This document shows, one piece after another, positions 34,372 to 42,878 of a DNA stretch of 64,000 bases. The notes below the pieces were generated by a model. The model had not been told where the DNA came from. It searched no databases and was given only the letters and a program-made list of their open reading frames with translations. The translations under genes were made by a program, and so were the position numbers. The DNA is from Thermacetogenium phaeum DSM 12270 (GTDB lineage Bacteria; Bacillota; DSM-12270; Thermacetogeniales; Thermacetogeniaceae): contig NC_018870.1 of NCBI RefSeq assembly GCF_000305935.1, forward strand, positions 1,606,001 through 1,670,000. Reading direction: 5' to 3'. Each line of letters opens with the position of its first letter. The stretch's first letter is position 1.

Positions 34372-36234
34372 TTACCAACCCTTCGACCTGATAAATCTGG
34401 CAATCCCCGCAGGGTCAAGCCCCAAAGCCTCCCGCAGGATGCGGGGATCCCCGTGTTCTAGAAAGCAGTTGGGCACACCGAGGCAGGCTGCTTCACCGCG
34501 ATAATTGCGAGCCGCCAGCAGCTCCAGCACTGCGCTACCAAATCCCCCCGCCAGAACATTTTCCTCCAGCGTCAAGACCTTTTCCGTCTTCAGCGCCCAG
34601 TCCAGAATCAGATCCTCATCAAGCGGTTTGACGAAACGGCAGTTGACGACGGCAACATCCTTCCCTTCATCTGCCAGCATTGCTGCCGCTTCCAGAGCAT
34701 GGTAAACAAGAGGCCCAACGGCAAATATTACCACGTCCCGGCCTCTCCGAAGCACCTCTCCCCTGCCGAGAGGCAGGGCCGTGGGGTCCATCTCCACCTC
34801 GATCAAGGGGCCAGCCCCTCGAGGATAACGGATGGCCACAGGCCCCGGATAGTCGATGGCACTTTTGAGCATCGCCACCAGTTCACTCTGATCCTTAGGA
34901 ACCATCACGGTCATTCCCGGTATATGCCGCAAATAAGAAAGGTCGAAGATCCCCTGATGGGTTTCCCCGTCATCACCCACAATTCCGCCGCGATCGAGCG
35001 CAAATACCACGTGCAGCTTTTGCCGGGCAACATCGTGCACAATCTGATCGTAGGCCCGCTGTAAAAACGTCGAGTAAATGGCAACTACAGGAAGGCATCC
35101 GGCCTTGGCCAGGCCGGCGGCCAGGGTGACGGCATGCTCTTCGGCAATCCCCACGTCAAAAAAGCGGTCCGGGTATCGTTCTGCAAAATCACGCAACCCC
35201 GTACCATCGGTCATAGCGGCAGAGATTGCCACCAGGTAGGGATGGCGCTCCGCCAGTCGAACAACTGTGGCACCGAAAACCTCAGTGAAACTCGGAGCAG
35301 GTCCAGGAGGGTGAGGCTCACCAGTTGCTAAATCAAAGGCACCGATTCCGTGAAACCTGTTGGGATATTTTTCAGCAGGGGGGTAACCCATTCCTTTGAC
35401 AGTAGAGACATGTAGCAGAACGGGGCCCGGCAACCCCTTGGCTCGCTCCATAACCTGTATCAAGAGCCCGATATTATGCCCGTCTATCGGCCCCAGGTAC
35501 GTAAACCCGAGCTCCTCAAAGAGAATTCCGTTAACGAGCAGGTATTTAAAGCTGTCTTTAAAGCGCTCTACAGCTTTGAAAACACGCGGACCGATATTGG
35601 GGATGCGGCGGAGCACGTCCCTAATCTCTTCCTTGCTGCGGTAGTAGAGAGGATCGGTGCGCAGTCTGCTGAGGTAGTTTGCCAGAGCTCCGACATTTCT
35701 GCTGATAGACATCTCATTGTCATTTAAGACGACAATTAAACGGGTACCTAACTGCCCGGCGTGATTTAGGGCTTCAAAAGCCATCCCTCCAGTCAGCGCC
35801 CCATCCCCGATCACCGCCAGGACGGAGTGTTGTTCCCCCTTGAGATCGCGGGCGATGGCAAAGCCCAAGGCTGCGGAAATGGAGGTGCTGCTGTGCCCGG
35901 TTTCAAAGCAGTCATGGTCACTTTCGGAGCATCGCGGGAAACCGCTCAATCCCTTGTACTGCCGCAGCGTTTCCATTTTGTCCCTGCGGCCGGTGAGGAT
36001 CTTATGTACATAGCACTGATGCCCCACATCCCAGATGATCTTATCACGTGGGGATTCAAAGACATAATGAAGGGCAATGGCCAACTCTACGACTCCCAGG
36101 TTCGGGGCAAGATGTCCGCCGGTTCGCGAGACCACCTTCAATAAAAAAGACCTGATCTCCTCCGCCAGTTTCTCCAGTTCGGGCAAGGTCAGACCGCGCA
36201 GATCAGAAGGGGCGTTAATCTTTTCAAGAATCAC
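34372..36234 (-). CDS. dxs: 1-deoxy-D-xylulose-5-phosphate synthase
   Basis: First enzyme of the MEP isoprenoid pathway, condensing pyruvate and glyceraldehyde-3-phosphate with thiamin diphosphate. The 620-residue product shows [20 protein letters not shown], the ThDP/Mg motif [20 protein letters not shown] with [13 protein letters not shown], and the transketolase domains with [19 protein letters not shown]. Length is normal. The start overlaps oapA by 11 bp. The enzyme feeds IspA in the same operon, across the OLE RNA. Confidence 0.98.
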   Translation of the reverse strand: MILEKINAPSDLRGLTLPELEKLAEEIRSFLLKVVSRTGGHLAPNLGVVELAIALHYVFESPRDKIIWDVGHQCYVHKILTGRRDKMETLRQYKGLSGFPRCSESDHDCFETGHSSTSISAALGFAIARDLKGEQHSVLAVIGDGALTGGMAFEALNHAGQLGTRLIVVLNDNEMSISRNVGALANYLSRLRTDPLYYRSKEEIRDVLRRIPNIGPRVFKAVERFKDSFKYLLVNGILFEELGFTYLGPIDGHNIGLLIQVMERAKGLPGPVLLHVSTVKGMGYPPAEKYPNRFHGIGAFDLATGEPHPPGPAPSFTEVFGATVVRLAERHPYLVAISAAMTDGTGLRDFAERYPDRFFDVGIAEEHAVTLAAGLAKAGCLPVVAIYSTFLQRAYDQIVHDVARQKLHVVFALDRGGIVGDDGETHQGIFDLSYLRHIPGMTVMVPKDQSELVAMLKSAIDYPGPVAIRYPRGAGPLIEVEMDPTALPLGRGEVLRRGRDVVIFAVGPLVYHALEAAAMLADEGKDVAVVNCRFVKPLDEDLILDWALKTEKVLTLEENVLAGGFGSAVLELLAARNYRGEAACLGVPNCFLEHGDPRILREALGLDPAGIARFIRSKGW

Positions 36235-36814
36235 AATTCTTCACCTTTTTCTTCACCGGACAGAAGAACTCGTATCCTGTTATTTTTTCTATCCAAGCAG
36301 CTATCTGACCGATTCGGAACATGACCTCAGTAGCCTCATTAAGCGCAAAACCTTTACCTATCGCTTTACCTCCCACAGTCAATGCAGCGACCAGGCCTGT
36401 CATCAACGTCATCAACAAGGTCGTATCGAGACCGGGATGACCGGCAAGCAACCGGAATACGATGGCTACCCCGACGGCACCGCCGACCGTGGCGCAGATA
36501 TCACCCATGACGTCATTACAGAAGATCGCCACTTGATCGGCGTTCTTGATCAATTTAACTGCCTGCCGCGCACCCCATACCTTATTGGCCGCCCTGGCAT
36601 TCATGTGGCCGACGTCCGCCGCCGCAGCAGCAAAACCGATAATGTCAAATAGAACACCGATAAGTATAACAATCAATAATATGACGAACCCTAACAAAAG
36701 AGCTGTGATCCTGCCCAGTAAGAGATCTGACAGATAGCTGAAGAGGATGCTAAGCACAAAGGTTAGAAGTGCGTTGCTGAGAGCGCGGCGCAGCCATTTG
36801 CCTTGATCTGACAT
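36224..36814 (-). CDS. oapA: OLE-associated membrane protein OapA
   Basis: A 196-residue integral membrane protein with about four hydrophobic segments (near residues 15-33, 35-60, 110-130 and 132-150). It follows directly on the 3' side of the OLE RNA and precedes dxs, which is the defining location of OapA (OLE-associated protein A). OapA binds OLE RNA and places it at the membrane; the family resembles the membrane part of CorB/CNNM-type magnesium transporters. A conserved-looking segment is [21 protein letters not shown] between the second and third segments. GGAGGAGATGA precedes the ATG. Identification is by position and topology rather than a residue motif. Confidence 0.85.
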   Translation of the reverse strand: MSDQGKWLRRALSNALLTFVLSILFSYLSDLLLGRITALLLGFVILLIVILIGVLFDIIGFAAAAADVGHMNARAANKVWGARQAVKLIKNADQVAIFCNDVMGDICATVGGAVGVAIVFRLLAGHPGLDTTLLMTLMTGLVAALTVGGKAIGKGFALNEATEVMFRIGQIAAWIEKITGYEFFCPVKKKVKNCDS

Positions 36815-36848
36815 TCATCTCCTCCATCAATGCATAAATGCAACCGGG

Positions 36849-36897
36849 AAAATTATATAAAGAGGTTGGGGTAAGGTTATCACCTCATCCTCCAACC
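36849..36897 (-). terminator. Hairpin at OLE RNA 3' end (possible partial terminator)
   Basis: GGTTGG/CCAACC (36864-36869 with 36892-36897) encloses a small AGGT-GATA-ACCT hairpin (36874-36885) and is followed on the minus strand by TCTTTATATAATTTT. It could end OLE transcripts or be a processing site between OLE and oapA. Confidence 0.4.
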
Positions 36898-36899
36898 CT

Positions 36900-37543
36900 T
36901 AAATAACATAAAACAATATCTGCAGGTGGTCACCTGCCGGGTAAATATTGTGGCTTAGGTCTAGCAGGTTTTCCCAACGAGGCGCCAGAACGTCGCCGTT
37001 CTGGTGGTTCCCCTTTAAGCCCGTTCTGTTCCGTTGCCGGTAACAGGGCTAGATTACCACTTAGTCCACACTTTAATCCCCGACAGATGCTGCCGGCAGG
37101 GCAGACAGTCTAGGAGTTTTCCTCAACGCTTCGACCGGCTTCTAGCCTCTTTTGCAGTGAAGGTTTCAGCACAGGCTTTTTCCGCAGGGCCCTTGCGGTC
37201 AAAAAGCCTTTTTACGGCATCCACCAGCACCACTCAAGGCAGGCTACACTGCACACAGCGCTCATCTGGCACCGCATGCAGGTTTAACTCAAAGCCGTAG
37301 GTTTTATCCCACGAACTTGAGCCTCCGCGGAGAAAGGGTCAACGCCTACATGCCATTGTAGATCGCCCTTTCTCCTTAACTCCCAGCACAAGCCCCCAAC
37401 TGGGCGTTGAAAGCCAGCACCAGGAACTTCATCGATGTGCCCTTGACGGATTTTTAGGCCCGCCTTTGAAGCAGGTCTCAGCGACTAGAATACTGCACCA
37501 CCTGCTGTTTCCTCACGTACAGCCGGGCTTTACCGGCTTTATG
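36900..37543 (-). ncRNA. OLE RNA (ornate, large, extremophilic)
   Basis: About 640 nt of highly structured non-coding sequence lying between ispA and oapA-dxs, the signature context of OLE RNA. Clear helices are: 36985-37004 (8 bp, GCGA tetraloop on the RNA strand), 37173-37209 (9-bp outer stem, then 5 bp), 37329-37375 (10-bp outer stem, then 5 bp, 6-nt loop), 37521-37538 (6 bp at the 5' end) and 36913-36951 (7-bp outer stem round a 6-bp hairpin at 36922-36937). OLE forms a membrane-bound ribonucleoprotein with OapA and in Bacillus halodurans protects against cold and alcohols and affects magnesium homeostasis. Ends are estimates: 5' from the promoter, 3' from the last strong stem. Confidence 0.88.
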
Positions 37544-37549
37544 CGCGTT

Positions 37550-37578
37550 ATTATAACACAAATAGATACACTAAACAA
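37550..37578 (-). promoter_or_regulatory. Promoter of OLE RNA
   Basis: On the minus strand TTGTTT (37578-37573), 17 bp, then TATAAT (37555-37550), putting the RNA start near 37543, just before the first stem. The -10 is perfect, the -35 is half-matched. It would also serve oapA and dxs. Confidence 0.72.
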
Positions 37579-37651
37579 ATAACAGCAGAAGCAGTTGAAC
37601 TTGTTAAAAGGCGGAACGGGCCGAAAGCCATGATGAACGCCGGCAAAGGGC

Positions 37652-38539
37652 TCAAGTTTGGCGAGAAAGGAGATAAAGCGCTGCTTCCCTGAGGAATTCT
37701 GCTTCCGGACCAAAAACGGCCAGGCTCATCAGACACTTTTCCACCTGGCATGCCGCCATTTCCCGCGCCTTTTTCATCCCGAACAGCCCGGGATAGGTAA
37801 CCTTTCCTCTGGCCAGATCGCGTCCGGTCTTCTTCCCCAGCTTCTCCTCACTCCCGGCAAGGTCCAAAATGTCGTCGGTGATCTGGAAGGCCAGTCCGAA
37901 GGCCTCGGCATACCCGGTAAGCGCTGTCAGCTCCTTATCCCCTGCACCTGCCAAAATAGCGCCGCTCCTTATCGCCGCCCGGAAGAGGGCACCTGTCTTA
38001 TGGCGGTGAATGTACTCGAGAACAGAGGCCTCTATATCCTTCCCTTCTGATTCCAGGTCAACCACCTGGCCGCCGACGAGCCCCCGGGATCCAGCACCGG
38101 AAGCTACCTCCTGGATGACCTGAAGCACTACAGAGGAAGCAAACCCACCTTCGGCGAGGCGGGAGAGCGTTTCAAAGGCCAGAGTCAGGAGAGCATCTCC
38201 GGCCAGGATGGCGATGGCCTCTCCGAAAACCCGATGGCAGGTCGGCCTGCCACGCCGGTAATCATCATCATCCATCGCCGGGAGATCGTCGTGGATCAGA
38301 GAATAAGTATGGATCATCTCGATGGCAGCTGCCGCCGGCAGCACTCGCTCTTCCTCCAACCCCAGCATCCCCGCAGTCGCCAGGGTGAGTACCCCGCGCA
38401 GGCGTTTGCCCCCCGCAAAAGAACTGTAGCGCATGGCCTCATGAATAACAGGAGGATAACAGCTGGCAGGAGGCAGAAGGGACTGCAGACTGCTGTTGAT
38501 AAGGTCCGCCCTGGTGGTGAGTTCCTGCTGCCAGTTCAC
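37652..38539 (-). CDS. ispA: Polyprenyl synthetase (farnesyl diphosphate synthase)
   Basis: A 295-residue prenyltransferase with the first Asp-rich motif HDDLPAMDDDDYRRGRP and the second QITDDILDLAGSEEKLGKK. It condenses isopentenyl diphosphate with allylic diphosphates to C15 (or C20) products for undecaprenol and quinones. The GKRLRGVLTLATAGMLG start region is typical. It overlaps xseB by 4 bp and lies 5' of the OLE RNA, completing the xseA-xseB-ispA-OLE-oapA-dxs order. Confidence 0.96.
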   Translation of the reverse strand: MNWQQELTTRADLINSSLQSLLPPASCYPPVIHEAMRYSSFAGGKRLRGVLTLATAGMLGLEEERVLPAAAAIEMIHTYSLIHDDLPAMDDDDYRRGRPTCHRVFGEAIAILAGDALLTLAFETLSRLAEGGFASSVVLQVIQEVASGAGSRGLVGGQVVDLESEGKDIEASVLEYIHRHKTGALFRAAIRSGAILAGAGDKELTALTGYAEAFGLAFQITDDILDLAGSEEKLGKKTGRDLARGKVTYPGLFGMKKAREMAACQVEKCLMSLAVFGPEAEFLREAALYLLSRQT

Positions 38540-38814
38540 CGGGAACCCCCTCCGGAATCATGGTTGCCGAGCCAGGCAGGTGCATTAGATTCAAAGTCCT
38601 TAAGCAGCACTTCAACCTGTTCCTCAAAGGCATCCAGCTTCTGCACAAGATACCGCAGCAGGCCCACCCCCTTCTGAAAAGAGGCCAGGGCCTCTTCCAG
38701 AGTAAGGTCACCCCTTTCCAGATCGGCAACGACAGCGCCCAGCTTCTCCAGAGCAGCTTCGAATGTTAGTGATTCTTCTGTTAATGACTCTTCCCGGTTT
38801 TCCTGTTCTTCCAC
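38536..38814 (-). CDS. xseB: Exodeoxyribonuclease VII small subunit
   Basis: A 92-residue helical protein that binds XseA. The family core is TFEAALEKLGAVVADLERGD and LTLEEALASFQKGVGLL, with an acidic N-terminus and a longer than usual C-terminal tail (FESNAPAWLGNHDSGG). It overlaps xseA upstream by 34 bp and ispA downstream by 4 bp. Confidence 0.94.
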   Translation of the reverse strand: MEEQENREESLTEESLTFEAALEKLGAVVADLERGDLTLEEALASFQKGVGLLRYLVQKLDAFEEQVEVLLKDFESNAPAWLGNHDSGGGSR

Positions 38815-40028
38815 TCGGGATCCTCCTTCTTTCCCTGAACCCGGCAGCTTAAACTCCCTTTCCTGAGAATGACCGTCACCGTATCGCCGATTTCAACGGC
38901 AGCGCTGTCCCGAACAATCCCGCCTGTCTGCGGGTTCAGGCACAGACTGAACCCTCGCTCCAGCACCGCCAGCGGGTTTAAAGCATTGAGCTTCCCGGCC
39001 AGCGCTCTGGTCTCTCCGGCGGACCGATCCAAAAGCGCCCGCATCCCACTCCCCAAACGCAGCCTGAGGATCCTGATGTCCTGTTTGTGCAACCGGATGA
39101 TCCTCTTTAGGTAGCCGCCCAGATTTTTTTCGGAATACGCCCGGGTTCTTTCCCACCGCACACTCAAATTAACGCTGATCGCCTTTTCCAACCTTTCCTT
39201 GAGGCGGCGGATCTTCTCTTCCAGTTCCACCCGGCAGGGAACAACCATTTCGGCGGCTGCAGAAGGAGTAGGGGCGCGGAGATCGGCAACCAGATCGGCA
39301 ATAGTGTAGTCGGTCTCATGACCGACTGCGCTGACAACCGGTATTCGAGAGCGAAAAATGGCGCGCGCCACCTCTTCGGTGTTGAAGGCCCATAACTCCT
39401 CTAAGGAACCTCCCCCTCGTCCCACGATGATCACATCGATATCACAGCGTTTATTGAGAGCAGCCAGTGCCTCGCAGATCTCCCCCGGCGCCTGTTCTCC
39501 CTGCACTGCAGCAGGCGCCAGCACAACGGGCATTCCCGGAAAGCGCCGCCTGATGATCGTAATCAGGTCACGCCAGGCAGCTCCAGCAGGTGAAGTAACG
39601 ACGCCGATTTTCCGGGGGAGATAGGGGAGAGGTTTCTTATGCTCCGGCGCAAAGAGCCCCTCCCTCTGAAGGCGCTCCTTCAGGTTGCAGAAGGCTAGAT
39701 AGAGCGCCCCTTGTCCGTCAGGAGAGAGCTCCTCTACATAGAACTGACAGAGCCCATCCCGTTCGTAGATGCTGATATAACCCCGCGCCAGAACTCCCAT
39801 TCCATCGGCCGGCAGAAATTGAAGGCGGCTGCTGCGCGCTCTGAACATCATGCAGCGCAAGCTGCCATCACTATCCTTCAAAGTAAAGTAGAGGTGTCCC
39901 GACGGATGGCGCTTGAAATTGGAGATCTCCCCCCGCACCCACAGGTCGTTTAACAGAGGGTCGGCCTCAAGCAAATCGCGTAAATATCCCGTAACCTCTC
40001 CCACACGATAGATCCGGCGCTTCAGCAC
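38781..40028 (-). CDS. xseA: Exodeoxyribonuclease VII large subunit
   Basis: Nuclease subunit that degrades single-stranded DNA to oligonucleotides. The 415-residue product begins with an OB-fold (VTGYLRDLLEADPLLNDLWV, RGEISNFKRHPSGHLYFTLKD) and has the catalytic domain IGVVTSPAGAAWRDLITIIR, DVIIVGRGGGSLEELWAFN and SAVGHETDYTIADLVADLRAPTPS split by the central acidic residues, then a coiled coil. It starts 1 bp from the stop of folD (first copy). Confidence 0.97.
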   Translation of the reverse strand: MLKRRIYRVGEVTGYLRDLLEADPLLNDLWVRGEISNFKRHPSGHLYFTLKDSDGSLRCMMFRARSSRLQFLPADGMGVLARGYISIYERDGLCQFYVEELSPDGQGALYLAFCNLKERLQREGLFAPEHKKPLPYLPRKIGVVTSPAGAAWRDLITIIRRRFPGMPVVLAPAAVQGEQAPGEICEALAALNKRCDIDVIIVGRGGGSLEELWAFNTEEVARAIFRSRIPVVSAVGHETDYTIADLVADLRAPTPSAAAEMVVPCRVELEEKIRRLKERLEKAISVNLSVRWERTRAYSEKNLGGYLKRIIRLHKQDIRILRLRLGSGMRALLDRSAGETRALAGKLNALNPLAVLERGFSLCLNPQTGGIVRDSAAVEIGDTVTVILRKGSLSCRVQGKKEDPEWKNRKTGKSH

Positions 40029-40885
40029 TAACGAACTCCGGCTTTGCGTTTAGCCGCCTCCACGAGGTTATAGATCAGCATGATGATCCGCATCGGGCCT
40101 ACACCGCCGGGGACCGGTGTGATATAGCTGGCGACTTCGGCGGCACTGTCGTAATCCACATCACCCACCGATTTCCCCTCAACCCAGTTGGCCCCGGTAT
40201 CGATAACAATGGCGCCCGGTTTGATCATCTCACCGGTAATGGCGCGCGGCCTCCCGACCTCCGTAATGATAATATCGGCCTGTTTGGTATAGGGAACGAA
40301 GTCCTCATCCGGGTGCACCAGGGTCACCGCGCATCCCTTCTCAAAGAGCATCATGGTGACGGGCTTTCCGATCTCAATCGACCAGCCGACGACAACGGCA
40401 TGTTTGCCCTTAAAGTCCACTCCGATGTTCTCCAGGATTTTGACACAGGCATTGGCGGTAACTCCCAGGTAACAGTCGTCCCCGATCACCATGTTGCCGA
40501 TGTTGACGGGGTGGAAGGCATCTATATCCTTTTCCGGAAGAATGGCATCCATTACCCGTTTTTCGTACTCATGGAGGTGTTCCGGCAGCGGCAACTGCAC
40601 CAGAATCCCGTGCACTTTATCATCTTTGTTGAGCCTGTCGATGAGATCGAGGAGCTGCTCCAGGGTAGTATCCGCCCCAAGGTGATGGGTCTCGGCAAAT
40701 GCCCCAACGCCCTCACAGGCCTTTGCCTTGGAACGCACGTAGAGGGCGGAATCCTCGGCATCCCCTACCAGGATCAGGGCCATACTGGGGGTGACGCCTT
40801 TACTTTTCAGCTCTTCGACCTCCCGGGAAAGCTGTTCCCTGACTTGCGCTGCCATTTCCTTCCCTGCGATACGCACTGCTGTCAT
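40028..40885 (-). CDS. folD: FolD, methylenetetrahydrofolate dehydrogenase/cyclohydrolase (copy 1)
   Basis: A 285-residue FolD. The catalytic Tyr-Lys pair is present in YVRSKAKACEGVG, the Gln in GILVQLPLPEHL and the Asp in EKDIDAFHPVNIG. The dinucleotide loop is GWSIEIGKPVTMM, and ITPVPGGVGPM is at the C-terminus. The loop usually reading PxTPxG is here LGVTANACV. ATG 40885 is chosen since AAGGGGG lies 7 nt upstream; the longer frame crosses the 40925-40958 hairpin. The enzyme interconverts methylene-, methenyl- and formyl-tetrahydrofolate. It lies downstream of a second, divergent copy. Confidence 0.92.
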   Translation of the reverse strand: MTAVRIAGKEMAAQVREQLSREVEELKSKGVTPSMALILVGDAEDSALYVRSKAKACEGVGAFAETHHLGADTTLEQLLDLIDRLNKDDKVHGILVQLPLPEHLHEYEKRVMDAILPEKDIDAFHPVNIGNMVIGDDCYLGVTANACVKILENIGVDFKGKHAVVVGWSIEIGKPVTMMLFEKGCAVTLVHPDEDFVPYTKQADIIITEVGRPRAITGEMIKPGAIVIDTGANWVEGKSVGDVDYDSAAEVASYITPVPGGVGPMRIIMLIYNLVEAAKRKAGVR

Positions 40886-40924
40886 CTCAATGCCCCCTTC
40901 ATTATTAGACTTTGGACAAGGAAA

Positions 40925-40958
40925 GGAGAACTGGACCTCCCACATAATCCAGTTCTCC
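40925..40958 (-). repeat. Intercistronic 11-bp hairpin between the two folD genes
   Basis: GGAGAACTGGA (40925-40935) pairs perfectly with TCCAGTTCTCC (40948-40958), followed on the minus strand by TTTCCTTGTCC. A short pyrimidine run makes it a possible attenuator or mRNA-stability element rather than a full terminator. Confidence 0.6.
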
Positions 40959-40976
40959 GCTCATATCATTTTCAAC

Positions 40977-41846
40977 TCAGGACCTTTTCTCCATCTGCCA
41001 CTTAGCTGCTTCCACTGTGTTGCGCATCAAAATTGCCGTTGTTGCCGTTCCGGCACCACCGGGAACCGGAGTGATCCAGGCTGCCCTTTCGGCTGCCGCC
41101 TCAGTTTCCACATCGCCCAGAATCTTGCCATCCTTGGTGGGGTTGATTCCGATGTCGATAACGATGGCCCCTTCCTTAATCCACTCTCCCTTGATCAGGT
41201 GTGGTACTCCAACAGCAACAACCAAAATTTCGGCCCGCCTTACATGTGATTCGGTCATTCCTCTCTGTCCTGTAGCAATATGGCAAATGGTTGTGGTTCC
41301 AAAGCTGTTCAACAAAAGCAAAGCAGCCGGTTTACCGACGATATCGCTGTGCCCGACAACCACGACTTCCTTCCCATAGAGATCGACACCGGTGGACTTA
41401 ATCAATTCAAAAGCCCCCATGGCAGTGCAGGGCACAAGCCTGGGTTTACCGAAGGTGACCAGACCCATATTCGTCGGTGTTACACCCTCAACATCTTTCT
41501 CGTAAGCAATGCTCCACTGACAGACCTTAGCATCGATATGCTGCGGCAACGGCATCTGCAGGATAATGCCCGTCACATTGGGGTCGGCATTGAGCCCGGC
41601 GATATGTTTGAGCAGCTGCTCCTGGGTGGTATCGGCAGGCAACTCCTGCAGCTCATACTTGATTCCGCACTGCTCGGCGTTCTTTCTCTGAGCATTTGTA
41701 TAAACCCGGGATGCTTCATTTTCCCCTACCTGAACAGCCACCAGACTCGGAGCAACGCCTTTGGCCTTTAATTCCTCTACCTCTTTCGCCACTTCCGCCT
41801 TGATCTTGTCTGCAAGAGGCTTACCTTTTAAAAGTTCTGCCGGCAT
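40977..41846 (-). CDS. FolD-like protein with altered catalytic residues (copy 2)
   Basis: A 289-residue FolD homologue. Aligned with E. coli FolD (Tyr50, Lys54, Gln98, Asp121), Tyr is kept but Lys is Gln in YTNAQRKNAEQCG; Gln is kept in IILQMPLPQHID; Asp is Glu in EKDVEGVTPTNMG. The dinucleotide loop GHSDIVGKPAALL is normal, as are VPCTAMGAFELIK and ITPVPGGAGTATTAIL. The Lys is the cyclohydrolase catalytic residue in the family, so this copy may be dehydrogenase-only or act on another C1 step. It starts with GGAGGATG upstream, and is the first gene after the 42042-42067 repeats. Confidence 0.88.
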   Translation of the reverse strand: MPAELLKGKPLADKIKAEVAKEVEELKAKGVAPSLVAVQVGENEASRVYTNAQRKNAEQCGIKYELQELPADTTQEQLLKHIAGLNADPNVTGIILQMPLPQHIDAKVCQWSIAYEKDVEGVTPTNMGLVTFGKPRLVPCTAMGAFELIKSTGVDLYGKEVVVVGHSDIVGKPAALLLLNSFGTTTICHIATGQRGMTESHVRRAEILVVAVGVPHLIKGEWIKEGAIVIDIGINPTKDGKILGDVETEAAAERAAWITPVPGGAGTATTAILMRNTVEAAKWQMEKRS

Positions 41847-42143
41847 CTTTCATCCTCCTTCAAATTTGTTATGAAAACAGGTTGTTAAAAATCAAATACC
41901 CTCCTAACTCACCCCCCCCTTGCACATCCTCTCGCTTCAATAACGCGCAGGCAACCGGGAAAATTTTGCTCCCGTTGCGCAAAGATGGTAGTTGTAGCCA
42001 TCCTTAAACAAGAAACATAGCGGTCAGAGGGCTGTCACAAGTATAATATTCGTTTATAATATTCGTTTCCGGTGATGCAAATTCCTGCCACCCAATAGAA
42101 AGTTTCTTCCGTTTTCAAGAAAGAAAAAACCCCGGCTTTAAGG
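41847..42143. other. Long leader region upstream of folD pair
   Basis: About 300 bp without a gene. It contains the nusB terminator (42122-42155), a tandem 13-bp repeat with a likely promoter (42042-42087), an imperfect stem near 41950-41980 and an otherwise featureless leader of about 190 nt. No known riboswitch was recognised. Confidence 0.6.
42042..42067 (-). repeat. Exact 13-bp tandem repeat at the folD promoter
   Basis: TATAATATTCGTT occurs twice without a gap (42042-42054 and 42055-42067). On the minus strand TTGCAT, 16 bp and TATAAA form a possible promoter whose -10 falls in the repeat. The duplication may be an operator or a slippage product. Confidence 0.75.
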
Positions 42144-42155
42144 TTAATCGCCGGG
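42122..42155 (-). terminator. Rho-independent terminator after nusB
   Basis: CCCGGC and GCCGGG (42131-42136 with 42150-42155) with a 13-nt loop are followed on the minus strand by GTTTTTTC. The stem overlaps the nusB stop codon. Confidence 0.85.
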
Positions 42156-42560
42156 ATTCCGGGGAACTTCTCTGGCGATGCGCCCAAGGATTCCGTTGAT
42201 GAATCGGCAGGAGTTCTCCTCGCTGAAAGTCTTGGCCAGCTCAACGGCCTCATCAATGGCCACATTGAGCGGGGTTTTCCCGTAGTAGAGCATTTCAAAG
42301 AGTCCGAGCCGCAGTATGTTGCGATCGACGTTGGCCATGCGCGGAAGATCCCACTCAATGGAGTAGCGCTTGATATAATCATCTATTTCCCGTATCTTCG
42401 CCAGCGTTCCCTTCACCAGCGATCGCGCAAAGGCGGCGGTTTCGTCGCTGACCTGATGCTCGGCAAGCAGATATTCCAGTGCCCTTTCTGGGTTCGCCCT
42501 GACTACGTCGACCTGAAACAAAACCTGCAGAGCGAGTTCTCTGGCCCGTCTCCTGCTCAA
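42144..42560 (-). CDS. nusB: Transcription antitermination protein NusB
   Basis: All-helical RNA-binding antitermination factor for rRNA operons, 138 residues. The family start RRRARELALQVLFQVDVV and ILRLGLFEMLYYGKTPLNVA with IDEAVELAKTFSEENSCRFINGIL are clear. Last gene of the asp23-amaP-DUF2273-nusB operon, ending in a strong terminator. Confidence 0.97.
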   Translation of the reverse strand: MSRRRARELALQVLFQVDVVRANPERALEYLLAEHQVSDETAAFARSLVKGTLAKIREIDDYIKRYSIEWDLPRMANVDRNILRLGLFEMLYYGKTPLNVAIDEAVELAKTFSEENSCRFINGILGRIAREVPRNPGD

Positions 42561-42611
42561 AATAGAGAACCTCCTTGTTTCCTCGCCTTCTTGCCCGGAT
42601 GGTGGAGTTCG

Positions 42612-42839
42612 TCAGCGGAAAAAGCGATCCCACCAATCTCTCAAATTTCCCTCTTCGTCAAAGCGCTTTCCTAAGAAGTAGCCGATGAGAACGCAGATGA
42701 CGATAAAAACCGATCTCCAAAATCCGAACGTTATGATCAGCAGCCCGACTGCCAGGCCGAGGGCCAGTCCCAGCACTTTACCCCGGTGGTTCGTGAGCAG
42801 TTCCTGCAAGATCTCTGAAAAACTTCTACCGTCCCACAT
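42612..42839 (-). CDS. DUF2273 family small membrane protein
   Basis: A 75-residue protein with two closely spaced hydrophobic segments (LGLALGLAVGLLIITFGFWR and SVFIVICVLIGYFLG) followed by a charged tail FDEEGNLRDWWDRFFR. This is the DUF2273 pattern, whose genes typically accompany amaP and asp23. It probably helps anchor the Asp23 complex at the membrane. Confidence 0.88.
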   Translation of the reverse strand: MWDGRSFSEILQELLTNHRGKVLGLALGLAVGLLIITFGFWRSVFIVICVLIGYFLGKRFDEEGNLRDWWDRFFR

Positions 42840-42878
42840 CTGGCAACACCTTCTTCCTCTTCCCTGGAGGAGCGCAGG

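Larger units (their letters stand above)
36815..37651. other. Non-coding interval between oapA and ispA
   Basis: The longest gene-free stretch in the window (837 bp). It holds the OLE RNA gene, its promoter at 37550-37578 and a hairpin at 36849-36897. Short open frames here have no family features and cross the RNA stems. Confidence 0.85.

Noticed and set aside
37034-37713. Small proteins encoded in the ispA-oapA interval
   Set aside because: Short frames on both strands cross strong RNA stems and lack ribosome sites or family features; the interval is better explained by OLE RNA.
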